Shown: one piece after another, positions 57,167-64,000 of the stretch
Position numbering within the stretch: the first letter of the stretch is position 1
Layout of the letters: each line of letters begins with the position of its first letter
DNA from: Glebionis coronaria
Taxonomy: Eukaryota > Streptophyta > Magnoliopsida > Asterales > Asteraceae
Assembly: GCA_025667525.1 (NCBI GenBank)
Contig: JANFOE010000583.1
Coordinates: 620,001 to 684,000, forward strand
Length of the DNA stretch: 64,000 nucleotides
Direction: 5' to 3'
Translations under genes and position numbers: made by a program
The notes under the pieces: generated by a model
The model's input: only the letters and a program-made list of their open reading frames with translations
Told to the model about the DNA's origin: nothing
Databases searched by the model: none

Positions 57167-59815
57167 CTATGGTTGCAAATACCTAGGTTTGGCAGTGTGT
57201 CTGTCAGCGCTGAAATTGCTCTTGTCAGCGCCCCGATTGCCTTTATTAGCGTTGAACCTAGGGTTTGCTACAGGAACCCATTGCCTATTGGACCAAGTGT
57301 TTGACTTTTGAAAAGGTCTTAGGCCTTGTGTGTTAGACCCTCTAGAAAAGAATGGGGCTGGTCTAACAACTTGTGAACTTTTGTTCACAAAGGTATTGGG
57401 TCTGACAGTGTTTGACCTATGTTGACTTTTGTCAGCGCTGAAATGGTTCCTATCAGCGTTGACATTGGAAGCGTTGACACATTTGTATGCCAAATGTGAA
57501 AAGCTACCACATGAGTAACAAGCTTTTCTAGACATAGTCTTAGGTCTAGAAGCAAAGAAGCCTGTTCCATGGTTACTAACTTGGCTTTTTGGTGACCTAG
57601 TATTCCTATACATCTCTGCATACTTAACACTAGGTTTTCTAACAGTTTGTGGGCCAAGGTCAACAGCTTTGCCAGTGGTAGGGTGTGTGATTTTAATAGG
57701 TTTAGGATCATTGGACTCCACAATATTATGGCTCGTGATTGGTGTGGGCTCATTTGGACTTTCACACAACAACCCTCCCTTAACAAACAAAGTGTGGTTA
57801 GCTTTCTTCCACTCATCTAGGTCAGTCAGTTTTTGTTTGTATTCTTCAACTGGGGAAGTCACTCTAGGTGGAGGAATGAATTCCTTCTCTTGAAGTTCTG
57901 GCAAGCCAGTCCAAGATAAGTCCTTTGATTGGACACCATAGAAATCCCCAGCTGGTGGTGGAACACCAGTATAATCTTTCATCCCAATCCCACTCATGTC
58001 CTTAGAGTCTCTTTGTTTGCTAACACACTCTCCTAGGGATTGTGTGGCCTTATCAAATCTCTGGATTTTAAGACTCACATTATCTTTATTTTTGTTAGCC
58101 TCCTCTAACTGAGCTATCAAATCAAGATTAACCCTGTTTACTATATCTTGAATATCTTTACTTTGATGTAACTCATGTTTTAAGATATTTATTTGATCCT
58201 TTAAATCAAACTCCATTTTCTTATACTCAGCTACTGTCTTTTCTGTTTGGGTAAGAGCAATTTGATAATTAGATACTTTGCATCTTTCAGTACTTGCCTC
58301 ATCTAATAATTTTACTATCTCTTGATTTAGTTTTTCAGTATTTAAACGACAACCCTTAGAACAGAAAGCATCATCATATACCTCATTATCTGATGAAGAG
58401 GAGGAGTGTGCCATGAGAGCATATTCAACATGCTCTTCTTTAACTTCAGCAACCAAAGCTCTGTCCTCTTCCTCATCCTTAGCCATAAAGTTCCAGCTCC
58501 AATCCCATCCTCCAACACCATCAATTTGTTGAACAGCAACCATGGCCTTGGGATCTTGGCTCTTAACCATTTGGCTTGAGGGCTTACCAGCATCAGATCT
58601 TCTTGGAGATCTACATTCCCTCATAAAGTGCCCCATCCGATGACAATTGTAGCACTCAACCTTTGATTTGTCAAATCCAGCAACATCCTTAGCATTAAAG
58701 GTCATCTTCTTCTTGAACCTTTTATTAAACCTGTTTGCTCTTAAACTTACAAGAGCCATAGTCCACTTGATGTCCATCTCTTCCAATTGTTCATCACTTA
58801 TCTGCTCAAGATCTTCATATGTAATCCTTGAATCACTGGGCAAAGAAGCAATGAATGCACACACAGTATCTAGATCTAAACCAGCAGGTTTAATTCTATC
58901 AGCGCCAAAGTTGTGTGTGTCAGCGCTTGAGTATAAAGCGTTGACAGGATATGATCCAGCGCTGACAGACTGAGATCCAGCGTTGACACATTGAGATCCA
59001 GTGGCTGGATGTCCATAGAAGTTCATGGAATCAAATTGGCCTTCACTTTGTGAGAAGAAGGCCATGTTACTACTGGAAGATTTATTATCACTATCCAAAA
59101 GCCATTCATTCTCCAACAGTCTTAGTTTGTTGAAGATGTCATCAAACCTGGAGGTCTTGTGGGTGTTATTGACAAGAATGGATCTTGTCTCAATCTTCCA
59201 TACATCACCAAGGCTTTTAAGAAAAGTAGCATTCAAGTCAGGGTCATCAATCTGTGTTCCCATGAAGGAAAGTTGACTTGTGATGTCAAGCAATCTACTT
59301 CTCACACTGCTGAGATTCTCATTTGGTTGAGCCTTAAAGACAGCATACTCATGCATGAGTTGCTTCTTCTTTTCATCTTTTGTGTCAGCATTGCCACCAT
59401 GTGCTACTTCAAGAGCTTCCCAAAGCTCTTTTGCAGACTCAAAGCGTTTGTACTTGTGCTGATTCTCATGACCTAGGGCGTGTTTCATGATGTTCAAGAT
59501 TTTCATGTCCACCCTTTTCTTGGCTATATCTTCAACAGAGACAGCTCTTCCATCTTCAGGCTTTTCCTTCTTATCAGCTTCAGGACAATTAGGAAGAGCT
59601 ACCCTTGCGGCAATAGCAGCAGCAATCTTTTGAGCTTTGTTGAATGTGTTCCCATATTCAACAATCTCCCAAAGAGTGTAGTCATGGATGGCTATATATT
59701 GCTCAAAATTAGACTTCCAAAGCTCGAAGTTCCTGGCATCAAACATGGGAATTTTGATACTAGGGTTTGTGGAGTTGTTTTGTAGCAAAGCAGAAGGCTG
59801 ATTTGTGCCAGACAT
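57167..59815 (-). CDS. gag: Sirevirus-type gag (882 codons)
   Basis: ATG at 59815 (MSGTNQPSALLQNN). Residues ~20-260 form the capsid-type region (FELWKSNFEQYIAIHDYTLW, ELWEALEVAHGG). Zinc knuckle 1 CYNCHRMGHFMREC is at ~387-400. Predicted coiled coil ~495-590 (heptads in VAEYKKMEFDLKDQINILKH). Knuckle 2 CYSCGSFSHLAYKC is at ~763-776. NAD/SAD/GAD repeats occur at ~150, ~290 and ~780-880. It ends in TAG after LQP where Gln would be plausible. Gag would form the particle and bind element RNA. Confidence 0.9.
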   Translation of the reverse strand: MSGTNQPSALLQNNSTNPSIKIPMFDARNFELWKSNFEQYIAIHDYTLWEIVEYGNTFNKAQKIAAAIAARVALPNCPEADKKEKPEDGRAVSVEDIAKKRVDMKILNIMKHALGHENQHKYKRFESAKELWEALEVAHGGNADTKDEKKKQLMHEYAVFKAQPNENLSSVRSRLLDITSQLSFMGTQIDDPDLNATFLKSLGDVWKIETRSILVNNTHKTSRFDDIFNKLRLLENEWLLDSDNKSSSSNMAFFSQSEGQFDSMNFYGHPATGSQCVNAGSQSVSAGSYPVNALYSSADTHNFGADRIKPAGLDLDTVCAFIASLPSDSRITYEDLEQISDEQLEEMDIKWTMALVSLRANRFNKRFKKKMTFNAKDVAGFDKSKVECYNCHRMGHFMRECRSPRRSDAGKPSSQMVKSQDPKAMVAVQQIDGVGGWDWSWNFMAKDEEEDRALVAEVKEEHVEYALMAHSSSSSDNEVYDDAFCSKGCRLNTEKLNQEIVKLLDEASTERCKVSNYQIALTQTEKTVAEYKKMEFDLKDQINILKHELHQSKDIQDIVNRVNLDLIAQLEEANKNKDNVSLKIQRFDKATQSLGECVSKQRDSKDMSGIGMKDYTGVPPPAGDFYGVQSKDLSWTGLPELQEKEFIPPPRVTSPVEEYKQKLTDLDEWKKANHTLFVKGGLLCESPNEPTPITSHNIVESNDPKPIKITHPTTGKAVDLGPQTVRKPSVKYAEMYRNTRSPKSQVSNHGTGFFASRPKTMSRKACYSCGSFSHLAYKCVNASNVNADRNHFSADKSQHRSNTVRPNTFVNKSSQVVRPAPFFSRGSNTQGLRPFQKSNTWSNRQWVPVANPRFNANKGNRGADKSNFSADRHTAKPRYLQP

Positions 59816-59882
59816 GATGTTTTTAGGGTTTTGAGAGATTTAGGGTTTTTGCGTTACTTAAAGATCAAAAGTTTCTCAACAA

Positions 59883-59894
59883 GCTCTCATACCA
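59883..59894 (-). other. Element C primer-binding site
   Basis: Read minus: TGGTATGAGAGC, one mismatch to the initiator tRNA-Met complement TGGTATCAGAGC, two bases inside the 5' LTR. Confidence 0.85.
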
Positions 59895-59896
59895 CT

Positions 59897-60432
59897 TGTT
59901 GATCCCAAACTTAGATCGATTAAGCTTTGTGTATACGAGATTAGATCAAGTAATACACGTAGAGAAACCTTTGCTTATGAATAAAGTAACTAAGTGTTAT
60001 GCGGAATTAACACTTAATCTAAAACACAAAGATGTTAAACAAACTTTCACTTGTATTAGAATGATCGAACTTGATTACAATGAAAGAGGTTTAACTTGTG
60101 AAAACTTATGAAAACTGATTATTAACTTTAACCTAAAAGATCTTCTTTTATAGATTAAGAAGTCTTGTACAATAAGATACGAATCAACTATTCTAGGTAA
60201 AGATAATAATAGAAAATACAATGTCGAGCTTATCTTTACCATACACAAATAAAGAAACAAATAAACAAAAAGATTCGTATGAAGATATATTCCATCAGTG
60301 TCAATCTTCAAGGCTGTCAGCGTTGACTTCTTCTGTGTCAACGCTTGGCTGTCAGCGTCCAATGTCTTCTTATCAGCGTTGACATTCTTCTTATCAGCGT
60401 CTAGTGAACTGACCCATAATTTATTCCCAACA
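59897..60432 (-). repeat. Element C 5' LTR
   Basis: 536 bp, with CTATAAAAG as a likely TATA box read minus (60146-60154). It contains four exact TCAGCG motifs (60317, 60352, 60373, 60393). Confidence 0.95.
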
Positions 60433-62255
60433 CAAGCGTGTAAAGAGATCATTGTCATTATAAGTTAGTAATGCTAACACTACTCATATGCCCTAATCAC
60501 ATACTTAGACTCCCTTAATCCTATTTGGTATCTCTTATATTTTATTTTTGTCTTGAATGTTCACGAGGATACATTTTTGACTTATGCGATGATAGAGATT
60601 AAGGTCCAAAAATAAAGTCATAACGGTGTAACCAAGACCATTGAATTAATAACCCACCCAATAGACAACGATGTCAAAAAATTAAGTCAACAAGAAGGAT
60701 TGATAAACACGGTTTTATAACGGTTTTGAATATGAGACTTATTACCAAGACTTTTATACGCCCCCTAACGGATGGGCCTTATTATCATAGGTTTACCTCC
60801 ATATTTTATTTAAATCCGCCATTGAGCTTTTATTATGACTTCAGTCTTGCCTTGCCTTTTATTTAACCTCGCCATGAGGTGTTTATTATGGCTAAAGACG
60901 TATATCCTCACGCTAAAGCGAATTTTGGATCTTTAAAGCTTCAAAGATTAAGGCTTGATTCACTTTTAATTTGGGCATAGATTTTTCGGCCATGTGAGCT
61001 TCAAATTTTCGCTTAATTTAGGTGAGCACTTGAAATCTTATTATTGGGTGAAGCTTTCGATTATTCGGGTTGCCAATACTTCAAAACCGTGACGCTAGCG
61101 ATACCTTAATGTCTTCCCAATTTAATTACATGGAAGCTACTAGAAAAGACTAGAAACCAACAATCAAGACTAAACCGCTAAGCCAATACTTATTAGCAAA
61201 ATATATATACAAGCGAAGGGAGAATAAGCAAACAACGAGAGCGCATGAGTTTTTGAAAGAATACAAGTACTCTACGTTTAGCATAGAAACTTATAATTAA
61301 CTCTATCATTTATCGTCCTCATTTTAGAGACTTAGCCTAATATAAGTTAAGGAATCGAAGCTAAGTGTTCAACACGCACGGTCGAGTAAAAAATTACTCT
61401 TATTCTCGCCATCAGAAAATCTACATTCGTGTCTCCAAACACTTATGAAACATGAGAAAAAATTTAAAATTTGGCCTTTTTTAGCCTTATTTTGAAACAA
61501 AACGATAAACAAAAAGATAAACTTTGGAAAGCGTGAAGGTTTGGCAAAGCAAGTATCTATTCACCCCCCATACTAAAGTTAAACATTGTCCTCAATGTTT
61601 CGAGTCTAAGGGTAGGATACCCCCATACTAGAGACAAAGTCGAATGCTTAATCTAGCATGGAGAGGGTGTAACCATTAAATCAATAGCCGTTTATGAAGT
61701 GCGCTAAAAACATAAGGTTAGAACAATCAAGGATATATCATATGGATATCGAGAAATTCTTCCAAGCAAACGATCGAGTGCTCACGTAAAACGAACACGA
61801 GAGGCTCCAATCATGAAGATAATGATCATCTAAAAACCACAAGTCACAAACAACCACGAAACAAAGGTTGGAAGGGCACAAATCCCCTCACGTAAGCTAC
61901 ATTAGAAAGCGATAATATGTACATGGATAAGCATGGGACTCCCCCACGAGGCACCTTGTTTTTGATAACCGAGTCAAAATCTCGACTGAATCCCCATAAA
62001 TGTGATCATTTAGGGATAATCATGGTTTGGTCATATTTGGTGGGGCTTACATGATAAACAAGGCCCAAAAGTACGCAGAGTACTTTAAAAACCCGATAAA
62101 AGTATATCGGGGTCAAAGTTAGCGTCCTCGTTTTCCGATGAAAGACGAAACAATGCTACTTCAACCGAAGCCAAAACAACCCCAAAGGGGTCAAAGAAAA
62201 GAGGTGAGAAATAGAAGAGTGAGACAATGGGTAAGGCACTAAAATCATGAGCTAC
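60433..62255 (-). mobile_element. Family D 3' untranslated region
   Basis: Non-coding DNA downstream (minus) of the gag-protease frame. It aligns in its last part (60440-60560) with 19160-19260 of element A and contains the shared hairpin at 61581-61600. It continues across element C at 48362. Confidence 0.75.
61563..61628 (-). other. Hairpin flanked by purine tracts (element D)
   Basis: Read minus: TATGGGGGTATCC (61617-61629), then AAACATTG-AGGA-CAATGTTT (61581-61600), then AGTATGGGGGGTG (61562-61574). The stem-loop is identical to 17839-17858 in element A. Confidence 0.75.
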
Positions 62256-63240
62256 TCAAGGTAGACTCACACCAATCAAATAGATAAGATTTCCATTTAT
62301 TGCATCGGTGGAAGACCGAGATTTTCCTTTACAAGCAATTCCGGGATCGAATATCTCGTCCTCGGTGGAGAAATGGGAGGGAACATAAGGGGCTTCCCCC
62401 ACACTAAATCCACATAAAGCATCGTCAAAAGGAGTAGACGGGCTTGTAGTACTCAAAACACGAGGTGATGACGGAGTTAGACTTGTAGAAAAGTTTTTCA
62501 AATTCAATTCAAAATCTTTTCCTTTTTCATATTTTGAAAACTCCTTATGAAAACCCGATTTGATTATGTCAAAAATATTTGGTGTTTCTAAGACGATGTT
62601 AGGCACACTAAAAATTCTCACGTTTAAGTTGTGTTTTGGTGGTGGTAAGTTCTCAAAACCTTTGTCAATAAAGAACATCACCCCCGGGGTCAACATATTC
62701 AACATCCGAAAGATCTTCCGTGATTGAAGATGTAGGCTCCACACTCATAACCTCCACCGGCGGAGGAGATGGAAAATCTTTTTTATCGACAACTCCTAAA
62801 ACTCTTTGTGAAAATTCTTTGCAAATGACATCGATTGACTCAACATGGTTCAAAGTCGTGATAGAATAGACATGAGAAAGCTTGGAGTTTTGTATTGCAT
62901 TTATGACGAGTTCCTCCTCATTGATACGTAGAGTAATTTTCCTAGCATGAAAATCAGTAAGCGCTCTTGACGTATCCAAAAATGAACGACCTAAAATTAG
63001 AGGAACTTTAGGATCCATGGGAATGTCTACAACGAATAAAGTCCACGGGATAGTAAACTTTCCAACTTTTGCGAAAACGTGTTCGGGTACTCCACAAGCA
63101 AGAATCGTAGAATGATCGGCCATCTCGATTGACATTCTTGAAGGAGTAAGATTAGGAAGATTGAGCGACATAAAAATTTCAAGAGGCATCAAATTAATAC
63201 TAGCACCAAGATCGGCCAAGGCGTAGCATTCTTCCATATC
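62256..63240 (-). pseudogene. Athila/Tat-type protease with FDPGI tail, no RT
   Basis: ATG at 63237 gives MEECYALADLGASINLMP, the D-L-G-A-S protease active site typical of Athila/Tat elements, then PLILGRSFLDTSRALTDFH. The frame changes near 62680-62700. The continuing frame runs through LPPPKHNLNVRIFSVPNIV to DEIFDPGIACKG and a stop at 62256. Instead of RT and integrase, the protease is followed by the same FDPGI-type end as element A. Confidence 0.85.
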
Positions 63241-63999
63241 TTAAATACCACAAGGAATTAAAAATTTACTAGGATCACCGACTTTTTGAGGTATGCGGCT
63301 AAGAAAAACCGATGAACAACTAGACGATTTTTGCAATTTCTCTTTGTTATTCAACATACTTTTGAAGTTGGTAGAAAATCGAGGCATCATGACCAAAGCG
63401 TCGGCAAAACTTATGTTAAAATGCAAGTCATGAAACATTTTCATAAAAAGCTCAAATTGGTAATTGTTACATTCTTGTGAATTCTCCTTGTTTCGTCTTG
63501 ATGGGTAAGGTAAGGGTGGTGTAGGCTGGGGCATAGGCATCGGCCTTGGAACATCGGGTTCCACAATTGGTATTGGTTCAACCGTAGGTGTGGTTTAAGC
63601 GGTACTTTGTGGGATTGAGATATGCTCCTCTTCGACCACCACCTCGGGATCTTTCTCGATTTCCTTCTCCGTAGAAGTACTAGGACGAGAGATTGGTTCC
63701 TTGAAAGTTTTACCACTACGAGTAGTAATAACCTTCAATTCTCCTTTCGAGTTTGCAATGGTATCACTAGGAAGACCACCCGAAGAAGACGGTTTACACA
63801 TTATATCCTCAAACATGCTTGAAATTCTATCCTCAAAATTAGATTGCCTTTTATCCTCCTTAAGCATCTCTTGTTTAATTTCATGTTGGCCTTGTTCCAT
63901 CTTTTGTTGATTTTGTTGTAACCTTTTCACGTTACTTTCCATTTTGTTAGCATGAGTCTTAAGTTCATTTGCAAGCTCGTTTTTTTAACTCATTCTTCA
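63241..63999 (-). pseudogene. gag: Athila/Tat-type gag, C-terminal part, cut by window edge
   Basis: Same frame as the protease. 63595-63942 is helical and charged (QQNQQKMEQGQHEIKQEMLK) followed by VITTRSGKTF, a phrase usual near the gag C-terminus of this group. 63241-63564 is Pro-rich, then FHDLHFNISFADALVMMPRF. Two TAA stops (63595-63597, 63241-63243) interrupt; Gln (CAA) is plausible at both. The N-terminal gag lies beyond 64000. Confidence 0.8.
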
Positions 64000-64000
64000 A

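Larger units (their letters stand above)
48363..60432 (-). mobile_element. Element C: Sirevirus-type Ty1/copia retrotransposon
   Basis: Both LTRs are 536 bp (48363-48898, 59897-60432) with three differences, and the exact target duplication is CAAGC (48358-48362, 60433-60437). Minus order: 5' LTR, tRNA-Met-like primer site, gag, pol, 1.25-kb spacer, env-like frame, polypurine tract, 3' LTR. The long gag with coiled coil and two zinc knuckles, and the extra frame after pol, indicate the Sirevirus (SIRE/Maximus) lineage. It is nearly intact and young. Visible defects are two TAG stops, a gag-pol frame change and an altered RT catalytic residue. Confidence 0.93.

Overview
This window looks like heterochromatic DNA of a flowering plant. 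I found no convincing host gene. Almost all of it is LTR retrotransposons, several nested inside one another, separated by AT-rich spacers. I infer a eudicot, most likely Asteraceae. The basis is recollection: the copia gag at 5546-6108, the Sirevirus-like gag, pol and env-like ORFs at 48959-59815, and the ORFs carrying an FDPGI motif resemble proteins commonly annotated in daisy-family genomes. A BLAST search would settle this.

Layout, left to right. 1-612: end of a long gypsy LTR (family D). 1652-6807: decayed minus-strand Ty1/copia element (B) inserted into one copy of a ~400-bp tandem duplication. 7561-13578: spacer with degenerate repeats. 13584-21596: complete plus-strand element (A) with 2.06-kb LTRs, a tRNA-Asp-type primer site and 5-bp target duplication ATATT. 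It has no pol, only a cysteine-rich/acidic ORF. 22141-39664: plus-strand Ty3/gypsy chromovirus (E) with gag, protease, RT, RNase H, integrase and chromodomain, all broken. Its 5' LTR is split by element F (24308-32429, target duplication ACCAG), a coding-free element built around a hairpin array. F is itself split by G (26854-29916), a probable solo LTR. 39665-48101: PBS, leader fragment and 4-kb LTR of family D in minus orientation, split by H (41176-45272, target duplication GACAA), a 4.1-kb element without coding capacity. 48102-64000: family D internal DNA on the minus strand (gag-protease, no RT), split by C (48363-60432, target duplication CAAGC), a nearly intact Sirevirus-type copia element with gag, pol and an env-like reading frame.

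Elements A and D share their 3' untranslated region, an FDPGI-type ORF end and an identical 20-nt hairpin flanked by purine tracts, yet their LTRs look unrelated. Both lack RT and integrase and must depend on a partner element. C is the youngest insertion (3 differences between its 536-bp LTRs, counted by eye). H has about 4 in 283 and F about 7 percent. Most premature stops in E, C and D sit where a Gln codon is plausible (CAG to TAG, CAA to TAA), as expected for cytosine-methylation decay.

Best leads: (i) a short near-palindromic motif, core TCAGCG, scattered about 32 times through LTR, gag, pol, env-like and spacer of C, always in one codon phase in the proteins; (ii) the array of ~50 hairpins in F whose two arms change together; (iii) three short GT-AG segments in the gag of E that behave as introns; (iv) the multi-zinc-motif ORF of A; (v) the hairpin/purine-tract module shared by A and D. 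All counts and alignments were made by eye.
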